Part shown: positions 23,276-34,700 of the stretch, one piece after another | How the letters are laid out: every line of letters begins with the position of its first letter | Position numbering within the stretch: position 1 is the stretch's first letter | Assembly (NCBI GenBank): GCA_003586115.2 | Contig: QVOM02000073.1 | Coordinates: 26,486,186-26,550,185 of the forward strand | Direction of reading: 5' to 3' | Length of the DNA stretch: 64,000 nucleotides | From: Salvator merianae | Lineage: Eukaryota; Chordata; Lepidosauria; Squamata; Teiidae | Position numbers and translations under genes: made by a program | The notes under the pieces: model-generated | The model's database searches: none | Told to the model about the DNA's origin: nothing | Seen by the model: the letters and a program-made list of their open reading frames with translations, nothing else

Positions 23276-23650
23276 CTGCATCCAGACATCACTTATTTAT
23301 TCCACTATAATATCCAAATATAGTGGACTAAGTAAGCAACATCTGTGTGCAGCAAAAGTGGCTGGATGCTGTTCATACACCACCCACTGTCCTCTGGCTG
23401 CAATGTAGATGAGTGGAGCAGGGATGACTTGTACAGACATCCCAGAGGACAAGTAGGCCTCTTCCAAGGGGTAGCATAGCGATGACAGGACTGCCAATGG
23501 GACCAGTAGAGCAGTGCTTTAAACAGTGGCTATGAGCATGGCAGCAGGATGAGTGTGGGTCCATGTGCAGCTAATGCACCATGGGGGGAGCAGGATCATG
23601 CAGATCCCTTATGGTGCATTCACCGTGCCATAAAGATGCCATGTGGATTC
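23276..23650 (+). repeat. Interspersed repeat family Z, copy 2
   Basis: Left end GGCTGCATCCAGACATCACT and right end read inward GGCAGAATCCACATGGCATC are imperfect inverted repeats. Internal ATGAGTGTGGGTCCATG is shared with 44700-45004. Confidence 0.55.
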
Positions 23651-24382
23651 TGCCAATATCTCTTATAAATGGTAGATCATTACAACCAACAGACTCAGGC
23701 CTTTGTTATTTCATGTTTGGACTATTGGAATACACTGTACCTAAGGCTAGCTTTGAGGAAGCTTCATTTGGTCCAAAATGCAGTAGCCCATGTGCTAACC
23801 AATCACAGCAAATGTGACCTGATGACTCTCTGCATTGATTTCTGCATTGGTTACCTTTCTGCTTCCTGCACCAATTCAAAGTGTAGGACTTGACCTATAA
23901 AGCCCTAAAGGATTTAGCTCTTAGATATGTCTTGACACATCTTTCCTGTCCAATCAGTTCTATCCTGTGTGCTTGAATGAATTAAATAATTCATAGATTA
24001 TCCCCCCTAAAAAAAAAATGGTATAGAAATTTAATAAATAAATAATCATTTTGTGAGAACCTTCTTGTGATCCTGTCACCTTTAGAAGTTGGAGGGCTGG
24101 CAGCTCAGGAGCCTTTTGTGTGGTAGGTCCCAGACGTTGAAATAACTTTCTAGATGAGTTATGCCAGGCTCCAAAATTGAATAGTTTTTGATGCCTTTGA
24201 TGTTTATCTTAATGTTGTCTACAATTGATAGTATATATAGTATTTTAAATAAGAAATGTATGTTTTATTGATTTTAATAATGTTTTAATAGTTTTTCAGA
24301 ATTTCAGGTTTTTCAGAATTTTATTACCTGCCCATATACTTTCAAGTGAAGAGCAGAATAGAACCACACTTAAATGAAAGAA
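23651..24382 (+). mobile_element. L2 LINE 3' fragment (broken)
   Basis: The frame near 23690-23890 gives AFVISCLDYWNTLYL, then LRKLHLVQNAVAHVLT, the L2 'LDYCN.LY.GLP..L..LQ.VQNAAARL' region downstream of the RT active site. The later part (about 24090-24170) retains FCVVGPRRWNNF, the L2 'FSV.APRLWNSLP' box. A short A/T-rich piece at about 23948-24042 interrupts the coding part and itself ends in AATAAATAAATAA. Nonfunctional. Confidence 0.83.
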
Positions 24383-24416
24383 TAGATAGATAGATAGATA
24401 GACAGATAGACAGATA
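24383..24416. repeat. (TAGA)n microsatellite at L2 tail
   Basis: TAGA and CAGA tetranucleotides at the L2 3' end, a common origin for such repeats. Confidence 0.93.
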
Positions 24417-24564
24417 TCCAAGGAATGTGATGGAAAAGTACAAGTACTTTCTAAAGAGGGCCAGATCAGGAGTGTAACTAGGAGTAGAACCTATTCACTT
24501 ATGAAGTTCCAACTGACGTAGGATCAGCTGGGAAGTCAGGCAGCTAGAGAAGAGTTTGAACCCA

Positions 24565-24885
24565 GAAATGTGGTTCAGTTCAAATTGAACCAAACCTAAC
24601 CACAAAGTGTTCAGTTAAAATTTGGACTAGGTTATACAGGCTTAATCCAGTTCAAGCGTAAACATTTCTTTTTTCTTTTTTTTTTAGCTTATAATTTATG
24701 GGAAAATCCCTTTTTTAACAGCAATTTCTGGTCAAACTCATATTGTTTTGAGTCAAACCGGGTGGTTTGACCCATTTGAATGAACATCCCCTGGTTTGGT
24801 TTAGTTTGAACTGAACCCTTTGAATGGGGTGTTTGAGTTTAATTCAAAGCATGTTGAGCCTGACCTAGTTCAGCACACCTTTACA
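24565..24885 (+). mobile_element. Family F (GTTCAAA) MITE
   Basis: GGTTCAGTTCAAATTGAACC, CCAGTTCAAGCGTAAAC, GTCAAACCGGGTGGTTTGAC and GGTTTAGTTTGAACTGAACC give repeated small palindromes typical of the family. Open frame at 24820-25002 is incidental. Confidence 0.65.
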
Positions 24886-25158
24886 AAGGGTTGTATTCCA
24901 CATGAGATCCCCTCCCATCCCATGGCTGATGGGGTGACTCAACCTCAGAGAGGAAGAAATAATTCTCAGGCTACTCTGGATGGCCAATTCAGCATGGGGT
25001 GACATCTACTGAGGCATTGTACTATAAATACAGTATTGCAGACTTGGAAATCTAGGCTGTCTACAGTGTAGATGGATTGATTTCAAGACCCTGGCTGGTG
25101 TCCCAGTTCAGGGAAGTTGGCTTCTATGGGCCCCCAGAAATGTTCTGGGAACAAGGAA

Positions 25159-25390
25159 GTGAGCCGGTTTGGCCTTGTGGTTAATGTGTCAGACTCTTAT
25201 CTGGAACTCTCTCGGTCTGAGTCTGCACTCTGCATGAAGCCAGCCAGGTGATCTTGGGCTTGTCACAGCTCCGCCCTGAGTTCTTACAGCCCCACCTACC
25301 TCACAAGATGTCTGTTTGTGGGGAGAAGATCAGAAGGTTAGTCAGCCATTTTGAGTCCCTTTGGGTGAGAAAAGTGGGGTACAAAAACCA
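25159..25390 (+). mobile_element. tRNA-derived SINE, near full length
   Basis: The head GAGCCGGTTTGGCCTTGTGG holds an A-box-like TGGCCTTGTGG. A B-box-like GGTCTGAGTCT follows at 25214-25224. The body has CAGCCCCACCTACCTCACA, TCTGTTTGTGGGGAGAAG and a GTGGGGTACAAAAACCAACT end, the layout of a reptile tRNA SINE with a LINE-like 3' part. It leads straight into a hexamer tail. Not a tRNA gene, as no cloverleaf closes. Confidence 0.87.
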
Positions 25391-25487
25391 ACTCTCCTTC
25401 TCCTTCTCCTTCTCCTTCTCCTTCTCCTTCTCCTTCTCCTTCTCCTTCTCCTTCTCCTTCTCCTTCTCCTTCTCCTTCTCCTTCTTT
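25391..25487. repeat. (TTCTCC)n SINE tail
   Basis: About sixteen near-perfect hexamers. The reverse strand gives long apparent KE- or R-rich frames, which are artefacts of the repeat. Confidence 0.95.
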
Positions 25488-26033
25488 CCTCCCCTCCCCC
25501 AGGAGTTAGATGAGCCATTTGATACATTAATTGCCCATTTCATCCAATTGGGAGATTACCTCAACAATCCCCTGTTAGACCTTACCCCCCTTCCTTCATT
25601 TCAAATATTTCATCACTTTTTTCCAATTCTCCATTGCTGAGTTTTTTACCAACTGCCCAATATACTACATTCTTTGCTCCTTCACAGAATCAAACATCAG
25701 TTGACCTAAGTAGTTATACCATTGTTTTGTTCTATGTAACGGGTTGGGTTTTTTTTTCAATTTTTGACTATCACCACCTGCACAGCTGATATTAATTGTT
25801 TTACTATATATTGATCTTTTAATCATATTCTTCTATATCAAGGAAGTTTGTCCTGAAACTCTGTATGTGTTTAACAAAAGCCTTCCCACTCCCATGCTGG
25901 CTGCCAAAGCTGCCACACCCATCCAGCCCCAAATGAGGCTACATGTGGATGCAGCCACAGCCACATACCTTCAGTTCACATAAAATTTTAGTTAAGAGAA
26001 AAAAGAGGGAATGATGTTTTGGGACATTTAATC
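25488..26033. other. No feature recognised
   Basis: AT-rich. The right edge could be upstream L2 sequence. Confidence 0.4.
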
Positions 26034-26725
26034 TTATCTCCCATGCTTTTCAATATCTCTATGAAGATGTTGTGGGAGGTCATCAGGAGATCTGGAGAGA
26101 GGTATCATCAATAGGCAGTTGACACTCAGCTCTACATCTCTGTACCATCCGAAACAGGACAGATGGTTGAAGTGCTTGAGAGGTGCCTGGAGGCAGTAAT
26201 GGGATGGATGAGGGCCAATAGATTGAAGCTGAATCCAGACAAGATAAAGGCGCTGTGTGTCACGGGGTCTCCAGTCCATGAAGTTGGGAGCCTTCTAGTC
26301 CTTGATGGGGTTGCTTTGTCCTGGAAAGGACAGATGTTAAATATGGAGGTGCTCCTGGACTTTATGCTTGAAACTCAAGTGAAGGTGGTGGCTGAGAATG
26401 CATGCCACCAGCTGCAGCTGGTTCATCAGCTATGACTCCTTGTGAATAGAGATGATCTGGCCACAGTAATCCATGCTTTGGTGACTTCCTGATTAGATTA
26501 TTGCAATGTGCTTTACATGGGGCTGCCCTTGAAGATGGTTTGGAAGCTCCAACTGGTAAAGAATACAGCAGCGAGACTGCTGACTGGCCAGATGCATATC
26601 ATGCCAGCCTTAAAAGAGCTGTACTGACTGCCAATTCACTACCAAAGGTGCTATCCTTAACATATATGGCCCTAAATGGCTTGGGTCCCAAATACCTATC
26701 CTGGCTTCAGCAGCTATGCGAGGAA
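26034..26725 (+). mobile_element. L2 LINE ORF2 fragment, left part
   Basis: Conceptual plus-strand reading gives LFNIYMKMLWEVIRRSG, then VDTQLYISVPSE (a decayed YADDTQLY active-site region), then LERCLEAVMGWMRANRLKLN, LDYCNVLYMGLPLK and LQLVKNTAARLLTG. This is the L2 reverse-transcriptase C-terminal half, broken by stops and frameshifts. It is interrupted after the codons for CEE by a solo LTR and resumes with YLKKHLLPY. Confidence 0.9.
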
Positions 26726-27298
26726 TGTCAGCTAGCAACACACATGAAGCAAGGCTTTTTCCTTACTTGTTTTATTCAGGCACCCAAACAGGAATGAAAG
26801 GGGGTCACACGAGAATGTAGTAAAGCCAGTCCGAGGTTAATCACTCCAGAATTTGCAAGCACGATAGCTGGTCCAAAAGTCAGGAGTCCACACAAACTGG
26901 GTTTCCGAAGCTACAAGCCCGTTTATGGATTTTGCTACAGCAGGGCAGAAAGAGCAAGCTCAGCTTTCTAAAGAGTCCTCAGCAGAAACTGCGAGGAGCT
27001 GTGTGCATGGATGTGGCAGACCTTGGCATTTCTGCTCCAGTCTGACTGAACATCTCAATCTTTGTTTAGCTTGCCAATGTTCAGCCAAACCCAGGGGCAC
27101 CTCAATACTGTCTCCCTCTGGGGCAGCACCAGATGACTCTTCTTCCAGCAGTTCTGGTGTTGGAGTCTCCTGCACACCCACCTCAGCAGGTACTGAGTCA
27201 GGAGCAGGGAGCATTTGTTCCCCAGGTTCTGATTCAGCATATTCAAGGGCTGTGTCCTCAGACTCTGGTCAGAGTCTTAAAGAGAGGTAGATATGACA
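26726..27298 (-). mobile_element. Solo LTR inserted in L2
   Basis: On the minus strand it starts TGTCATATC and ends GCTAGCTGACA, with the TG...CA ends of an LTR. It carries an AATAAA polyadenylation signal (plus-strand TTTATT at 26771-26776). Removing it restores the L2 frame from CEE to YLKKH. Flanks share at most AAT overlapping the termini, so a clean 4-6 bp duplication is not seen. Its longest frame (26925-27290) is serine-rich and not a known protein. No internal gag or pol, hence a solo LTR. Confidence 0.75.
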
Positions 27299-27625
27299 AT
27301 ATCTAAAAAAACATCTTCTCCCATATTGACCTGCCCATGCCTGCAGCTGAGGCCCTCCTGGTTGCACCACCACTTTCAATAGCTAGAGGGGTGGGCACAC
27401 AGGATAGGATCTTTTCAGTGGTGGCCCCCTGAGGTGTTCCAGATATCTTTACTTTACATCTTTAGGAGAGCAGTTAAGATGCACCTCTTTTGCCTTTGGC
27501 TAAAGAAACAGCTTTCCCTCCCCACTTTTGACCACTGCTAATGTGTTCTTTAATGTTGTTATCCCACCCTGAGGCTTTCAGGTATAGGATGCAGGTATAA
27601 AAATGCAAATAAATAAATAATACTA
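27299..27625 (+). mobile_element. L2 LINE, right part and 3' end
   Basis: Resumes L2 as YLKKHLLPY, then decayed RIFSVVAP ('FSV.AP') and an AAGATGCACCTCTTTTGC stretch ('LK..LF'), followed by CACCCTGAGGCTTTCAGG and an AAATAAATAAATAA tail. Ends at about 27621. Confidence 0.85.
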
Positions 27626-28561
27626 TGCATAGTGGAGAAAAGTCTTCTCATAATGTGTGTCCTGACCTAAGTTGTTCAGATTTAGGAGCTGTTAAATTTT
27701 AAGTGCCATCCTCCCACGGATTTGCCTTCATCACACATTTTTGTTCAGCTGAATCCAGATTTCTCCCTGAGGATTTCCCAGCAGTGAATAAACATTTTCT
27801 CTCCATCTGGACATATCCAGAATTCTACCAAAGGCCTATAGGTACCATATGGTAGCTACCTACATGGACAGGTCCATGAAATCTTCTTGACAGACATAAT
27901 GAACTATTTGGCTTTTGTTTTCTTCTGCTGGAGATCAAAGCTGGAATCTCCTGATTGCAAAGTATACAGTCCACCTGGATGGGGTGAATTATGGGTGTCT
28001 TTCCCCCCCATTTGCCTTAGGAATTGAAAGATAGGCTCACAAAACAATATGCAAAATTCAGTCAAACTTTATTGTCCAGGACTAGATGGCACTGTGATAG
28101 GCTTTGCAAATGGCAACTGTCTGAAATAGGAAGGAGTTTTGAAAATCAGACCACCACTCCATGAGGGGTGAAATAAAATACACATTTTTTAATGATATTT
28201 TCTTTAGTTATAATCGATACCTATTTCAACAGCAGAACCCTTGGGATGGATTCTAAATCCCAAATGTTCTATATCTTGAAAAAGTGGGAATAATATTTTA
28301 TATATACATATAATTGTCTCTTCCAGCACCAGTTCTCAAGACAACACAGTTAGGCCTGTCATCTGTCTTTCTGGCTGCACACTCCCCTCAGATTCCAATT
28401 GCTTTTCCTCAGGTGGCTTATATCTATATAAATTGAAGGTGGCTTATACCTATATAAACATGCCTAGAGTTTGTGGTTCTTGATAAAGCAGAGGAAGTGA
28501 TCTCTTTATACGGCTGGAGTAACTGGGTATGCATCAGTAAAAAAGAGGGTTGAAGTAGTAT
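27626..28561. other. No gene recognised
   Basis: Unique-looking DNA with a 31-bp imperfect duplication at about 28411-28460 (GGTGGCTTATATCTATATAA and GGTGGCTTATACCTATATAA). Confidence 0.4.
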
Positions 28562-28566
28562 ACACA

Positions 28567-28626
<60 letters not shown>
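28562..28626. repeat. (AC)n(AG)n compound microsatellite
   Basis: About 11 AC units pass directly into about 21 AG units. Confidence 0.97.
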
Positions 28627-28629
<3 letters not shown>

Positions 28630-29302
28630 TAATATAGTTGAAAGCAGTTTCTCATAGGCAGGCAACTGTAGTGCCTCGGCCCCTTTCCATTGGCAAATAG
28701 CACTACATTTCTAACACTTTTCTTTAATTTTGAGATGTGTTGCCTGCATGCCACCTCCCTTCCCCACTATCAGATCTAAAGTAGACTTCAATCTGACAGT
28801 GTGGGGAGCCTTCAAACCCAGGAAATGGGCCCATGGGGCATTCCCTGTGTTCAGAGATTGAAAAGACTGTTTCCCCTCCCGTCCCGAGATAAGAGAGGCT
28901 CTGATCTTGACGTGGGGAGGCAGGGCCTCCCTCTCCCACCCAAACCCAGAATAGGCCCTCTCTTGACTCAAGAGATTCCCCCCATCCTCATCTACCCCTT
29001 CTGCCTGTCTTGATGCAGGGGAAACAACTCCTTGCTGTATGTGATCAAAGCTAGGATGTACCCCGCTTTGATCTCAGTGAGGGGAAGGGCTGCCGCTACT
29101 GCCAGATTCAACGCAGAGGAATCTCCAGCTTTGAATATGATGGCAGGGAAGTTATCAAACACAGAAAATGGCTCCATGGGGCATTTCCTGTGTTTCTTGT
29201 GTTCTATAACACAGAGTGCCACTGAGCAGCAGCAGTGACAGCAGCAAGACCACCTCCACAGGAAGAGAAAGAGATGAAGCATCATAAAGCACTATAATGG
29301 CA
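28627..29302. other. Unassigned, repeat-like
   Basis: GC-richer than its surroundings. CCATGGGGCATTCCCTGTGT (from 28832) recurs as CCATGGGGCATTTCCTGTGT near 29174, suggesting an internal duplication or two related repeat fragments. Open frames on both strands are incidental. Confidence 0.4.
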
Positions 29303-29834
29303 CTTATGGCAGCATTGCAGGAGAACAGTGTGGCATCTTCAGAGATACTGTGCTCTTCTGACAGCAGTGTGGATCTGTGAGGCCTCTTCCACTGCTGTTA
29401 TGTTCTGTCCATAGTAGATGGAGCATAATCCAGATCAGGGAAGCCCTAACAGGGATTGCAAGAAGGCCTTGACACTGAGGTCTACTGGAGAACCAGTGTG
29501 GCCTAGTCCAGAACCTGGAGGATGCAGAAGAAGCACCGTTGTCTTCCAGACTACTGGGGGCCCTATTTCAGTGGTACACCAAAACACAAAGCTGAAAGCT
29601 AGTGTGGTTCCCTGGTGGCTCCAAAGCTAGGAACTTTCTTTTCTTTCCTTTCCTTTCAGCGTGCCCAGAGTCCAGGCCACCAAGTTCAAATGAGTTTCAG
29701 GGCCAGAGCAGGAGCTGGTCTGAACCAGCACCATCATCCAGATGATGTTGTTCCAGACCACATATTTCCATGGTCCAAACTAGTGGGCCAGGCCCACTGG
29801 TTTGGACCATGCAGAGGTGAGTACAGCAAGGGCC
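29303..29834 (-). mobile_element. Family V element, copy 2
   Basis: The right end is the reverse complement of GGCCCTTGCTGTACTCACCT. The interior, reversed, follows copy 1: GGTTCTGGACTAGG, GTCTGGAAGACAACGG, GTCTACTGG... in the same order. It carries a copy-specific 20-bp-arm hairpin near its right end (29770-29810). Confidence 0.65.
29770..29810. repeat. 20-bp hairpin with 1-nt spacer
   Basis: Left arm ATGGTCCAAACTAGTGGGCC, a single A at 29790, then the reverse complement with one mismatch. Not present in the other family V copies. Confidence 0.93.
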
Positions 29835-30153
29835 AATGTTCCATTACTCAAAAAAGACTAACCCAGTAAACAAAAGTGAAAGCTGTACCTTCATAGCTGT
29901 GAAGAGACAGAATATGGGATAGATAGAATTGTGGACATTTAGCATCAGCAACCCTTTAGAAAGCAAAATAAAAAGTATATAATAACAGGATATATGAACT
30001 GGTTATAAGTTTGTGCTGAACTTAACTTGCTTGCTTACATTAACAACTGATGGTAATCTCATGTGGTTCTTTATATTTAAAAACTGTACTTGAACTAGAA
30101 CGCCTTTCAGGTAGATAACAAATGTACAATACTTTCCTATGTTAAATTAAAAA
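29835..30153. other. No feature recognised
   Basis: AT-rich unique-looking DNA. Confidence 0.4.
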
Positions 30154-30161
30154 GAAGGCAC

Positions 30162-30816
30162 TAGGGGTGTGCACGAAGTTTCGTGACACTCGGATTTTCG
30201 TCGAATTTTGTGATTTTGTTCCCTTCGCATCAAATGCGAAGGGCAACAAAGATCACGAAATTCGAATTGCGAAGGTCCCTCAATTTTCGATGCATTTCGG
30301 GACCTTCGCAATTTGCCGCTGTCTCATCCCCCTAGGCTGTCAGCGCGTGTGCTGACAGTCTAGGGGAAATGAGAGATAGCGAGCGGGAGAGGAGGGAGAT
30401 CAGCGAAAGGAAGGGATTCCCTTCCTTTGCATTGATTTCCCTCCTCTCCTCTCGGCGCCTGACTCAGCCGGTGGGAGAGGAGGGAGATCAGTGAAAGGAA
30501 GGGATTCCCTTCCTTTTGTTGATTTCCCTCCTCTCCTGCTCGCTGTCTCTCATTTCCCCTAGTCTGTCAGTCCCACGCACACACTGACAGACTGGGGGGG
30601 GGATGAGAGAGAGGCGCGCGCCATCGGAAACAGAGAAATCGAGGTGAAGGATCTTTCCTTCGCCTTGATTTCTCTGCTTCCAGTCGCGGTGAAAATCTTC
30701 GCCGCGAAGACGAAGGGCTTCATTTTTGCACGTATTTTATCATGCAAAAACGAAGCCCCATAGCTTCGCAGGAACGTGAAGCGAAAGGGGAAAAAGTGCC
30801 TTCGTGCACACCCCTA
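30162..30816 (+). mobile_element. hAT MITE with nested palindromes
   Basis: The ends are TAGGGGTGTGCACGAAG and its exact reverse complement. GAAGGCAC is duplicated exactly (30154-30161 and 30817-30824), diagnostic of hAT. The 655-bp interior is a nest of palindromes: two 88-bp-spaced units (from 30385 and 30473) each with the AAAGGAAGGGATTCCCTTCC palindrome, and CTGTCAGCGCGTGTGCTGACAG-type hairpins. No transposase. CpGs are abundant, suggesting recent activity. A partial copy lies at 53468-53558. Confidence 0.95.
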
Positions 30817-30824
30817 GAAGGCAC

Positions 30825-32799
30825 CCATCAAGCTAGTATTCAGTTCTAAAACAGGTCACACATTTTACCACATAAAGCTTGAATGCAGCTTGAACATTAT
30901 AGACTGCTAGGAGTTAAATAAATGCCTTATATAATCAGCAATTAAAATAAAAACAAAACAAACAACCTAAGAAGTTTGAGGTATTAGTGTTAATGTCAGT
31001 GCCTGGTGGCCAATGTTTGGTTTGATTGTATAGGGTTGCTTTAACCACACATGGGAGCTATAGCTGTGGCAAGCAGAACAAAGCACTTTGAATCAATAAG
31101 GCACATTTTCCTATCAAACTTCAAACGCTATTCTTCTGAATTTCTCAAAAAGCATTCATTTATATTTGCAATAGATGAATAAAATAGAAGAGCTAATAAC
31201 AGCAACAAAACACAAATTCATTTACTGAACTTAGATAAAACTGCTTGCAGATCCTCTAGGCAATTGTCCTCTTCTGCATTTGAGAAAGTCTCTTCTTTAA
31301 CCAAAGAATCCTGCTAATTTACTGCACCTAGAGTGAGATTAAATTCCTTGTTAATACATGAAAGAAATACAATAAGCAACAACATGTCTCCTTTTAAGAG
31401 TTTAAATTATAACCCCCTCTGAACAATGTTATAAATCACAGAAGTATTTTGCTAAAGCAAAATAAATGAGATTTTCCTACAAGGATATATCAAAGACATT
31501 TCTTGGCATTTTATTTGCCCATTTCATTTCCTCTCTCACACAAAAATAATCTTTGTGATAATGTTCTTCAAGCAGCTATTTCTGAGTTGATGAAGTTGGT
31601 TTTATAATCAGGAAGGGTGATCTTAAGAGTCAAGTGCAATCAGAAACTGCCATACATGAAGTGATTAAGAAATGAATTCAATGACAACTTAAGGAATATA
31701 TAGCAAAATAAAACTGAATTATAAAAGTGGTTTGAAATCATAGCATTTTATATTTATATATATGTATTCTATTTTCACAAAAAAATGTTTAGTAGTTTTG
31801 AATTCTTTCAGTGTTGTTTGCAGTGCAACATTGCTGTGAATAAAAATAGAGTATAATTTAGTCTGCAAAAACAAAAACAAAAAGCACATAACTGCCTGCT
31901 TTGGTCCTTCTTTGTCAAGAAATCAGCAAAGAATAGCCTGTTGGACCAAATTTGGGGGCTTGTGCATGAGCCTTGAACATGTTCAGTTCCCCTTCTACAC
32001 TCTTCCTCAACCATTGCCTGGAAGAGAAGATGGAGTCATTCACTTTTACTTTCACCTAACCATGGTTTATGGTTTTAATAAATAGATGATCATTTGAATA
32101 CAGTTGTCTATATTCTGTGCATATTTACATTTGTCCATCCAACATTTATACCTTTTTTTATTGAAACTAGACCAACTAAAACAATATTTCTTTGTGAAAC
32201 TATGCTGTACCAATCATTGTTCATTAAATGGAGTGGCTGAAGCTGCAATTCTAATCAAACTTACCAAACTGAGAAGATGGTACCGTGATTGTGCCTCAAT
32301 ACGTACACATAAGATTTTGCTTAGTAATTAGCACTGATCTGCTCAAAAGTTCTCTGTCTTCACAAAATAGTTGGATCTCTCTAAAAAATCATAGATATTG
32401 GTTCCATCATATATAATGGAGCTCATAGCTTTTGATCTGTCCAAGCCATTCATTACAACTTAGCCCATGCTGGTTGTAGCTATCAACACATACTACCATC
32501 TCATAGATATTTGATGGCTGACATCTGTGTTTAATTAAGGCATGCATGTCTAGTTCTCGACTAACTATAGGTGTTCAACAACAATATAAAAGTGTTAATG
32601 GCTATACCAAAAGCAAGTAGCATAAGTGATTTTGAAAATAAGAACTTTAATTCTGCATTTCAAGCATCAAAAGGATCTTTCCCATTGAACTGAGTCATCA
32701 GGTACTATGAAGTATCCATGGCCTAAGAGAAAGGAGAAAATGGGATAATCGCTTTAACATAGTTGGAGAAAAATGTGTAGAGATTCTAACTGAACATGA
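30825..32799. other. Unique AT-rich DNA
   Basis: No repeats apart from simple A/T tracts (31748-31766, TATATTTATATATATG). 31380-31700 has a non-repetitive, CNE-like texture. The frames at 31808-32014 and 32104-32331 are unsupported. Confidence 0.35.
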
Positions 32800-32807
32800 G
32801 TCAGAGC

Positions 32808-33122
32808 TAGGAATGTGCAAATTTCGATTCATATTCAAAAATTCATATGAAATTTCATTTTTGCAAATTTTTGCAGCAAAATGAAAAATGACTTTTTTTG
32901 CATTTACAGTTTTTGATCAAAAGCAAAAAAAGTCTACTTCTTTTGTGAAAATGAAATTTGTTGAATTTTCACATTTTTCCCATTCTCAATGGGAAAACAT
33001 TGCAAAAAATGTAAAAATAACGCAAAAATGATTTTTTTACAATGAGATTTGCTGATGAAGTGAAAATGCAGATTTTCTTTTGAAAACAAATAAAAAAATG
33101 ATTTTTTTTGTGTGCATCCCTA
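32808..33122 (+). mobile_element. AT-rich hAT MITE
   Basis: Starts TAGGAATGTGCAAATTTCG; the right end read inward is TAGGGATGCACACAAAAAA. GTCAGAGC is duplicated exactly at 32800-32807 and 33123-33130. It is inverted relative to the copy at 21083-21415 and gives the hAT assignment for that family. Confidence 0.94.
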
Positions 33123-33130
33123 GTCAGAGC

Positions 33131-34700
33131 TAACTAACAGAGTGAGAAGACAGATGAGGAAATGTTTCTTCTCCATTATCATTGTATTCTGTCAAGGGGG
33201 GCGGGTAGCACGTAGAAGTTTTACCTCATGTTTAATCTTCTGCTGTTTCCCAAAACGTGAGGTCTTATAACCAATGTGCAATATTTTCATTCCAATCTGC
33301 ATTTTCTGCAGAGTGCTTTTCTGCACAGAAAACAAATTGTGTTTACACACCTTTTCAGGTGCAACTATAGGATGGGTGTGGGTGTTCTGGGGAGGGTGAG
33401 AGGGTAATCCCTCTTTCATCTTTCTCTTGGAGATCATCAATCATTTATAATGGTGTGGAATCCCAGCCCAACATTCACAGGCAGGTATGGGAGAGAACAG
33501 ATTCCTACTTTTAGTCTTTTATTTTTATTTTAGTTTGCAGTTTTGCATAAGAGCACTCCTTTAGACCTAACCAACCTAGGTAGTTCTGCTGTTGAAATCT
33601 ATTCCAGCATAGCAAACTGGTGGGGGAAGGAGAAACCATGTGGAAGTACAAATAAATAAATACAGGAACATTCACATTTGGAAACAAATTTGGACAAGAT
33701 CCCTTTTGAACAAGAGCACTGATAAAAAATTCAAGTGGGTTTCATTTTAAAGCAGGGGGGTATTTTCCACTTTGGGGCTTATCTCCATGGTCACTAGCAC
33801 TAAAGTATGAACAGGCCCTGAGTCTGTATACTCTTCCTCTGCAAGGTGGCTAATCAGTTCTAAAAACTTTTGAATAAGAATGATTATTTAGACACAATTC
33901 AGTCAGGCTTTAGGACCTATGTGGTGCAAATTAGGCATCTCTGAAAATCCCTCAGTAACATAACTCATCTCTGAGAGTGGAAACTGTCCCCAGAGATGGC
34001 CTATTTGCAGAAAAGGATAACCTGCTGTGAAGTCACTTGCCACACTTGGGCACCATTCTGCCACTGTGCGTACAGATAGCAAGGGAAGAAGCAACTTATC
34101 TGGGTGGTTTCTTGTGTGTTTCTTAACAGGTCCAGACAAATATTTCAAAGCCTGGGAACTTCTATTCTCCAACTTTCAGTTTGTAAAGCCAGGATAATGT
34201 GTGTATGCGGATGGTGCATCTGCCATCTTTGGGCATAGAGGAAGTCCTAGTAACCTGTTCAATATTTAAATCTTTGACATTGACCATGATGTCATGATAG
34301 ACAGTTTTTTTTTTAAACAAATTATTCATTGCTGGACACCCTGATTGGCAGTGACTCTGTTCCTATATGAATGATCATTTCCTGCAAGTATCACTGATGG
34401 AACAGCAGTTAACCCCTTAGAACATAAGTGCCACCACTGTTAATATGTCCCCTTTGCTGCCATCTTTGTCCCTTTCCCATACTAAACTATCTCTGTTGGA
34501 TTTCATCACAGATGCAACTCTTCCCCTATGTTGTGGCTAATCTCTATGTACTGATTGCATTCTCCTGGGAACTACTAGGTGTTTTGAAAATTTGAGGCAG
34601 TATGGTGTGAGCATAGTATGGGCTGTAGGAATTAGGTGGGAATAGAAATCTCGAGATAGGTTCTATGTTGAACACCTTTTGTGATCTTTTATCAAATAAA
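33131..34700. other. No gene recognised
   Basis: Contains only a tiny family G remnant (33758-33818) and an unsupported minus-strand frame at 33903-34172. Confidence 0.4.
33758..33818 (+). mobile_element. Family G remnant, possible deletion derivative
   Basis: GGGTATTTTCCACTTTGG at the left and CTAAAGTATGAACAGGCCC at the right are the two family ends only about 25 bp apart. Flanking triplets do not match, so it could be two chance fragments. Confidence 0.45.

Noticed and set aside
25159..25225. tRNA gene-like A and B boxes
   Set aside because: Boxes are degenerate, no cloverleaf closes, and the body and hexamer tail mark it as a SINE.
25301..25640. Lysine/glutamate- and arginine-rich open frames
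   Set aside because: Direct translation of the (TTCTCC)n SINE tail.
26925..27290. 121-codon serine-rich frame
   Set aside because: Sits within a solo LTR, has no known domain, and the opposite strand is equally open.
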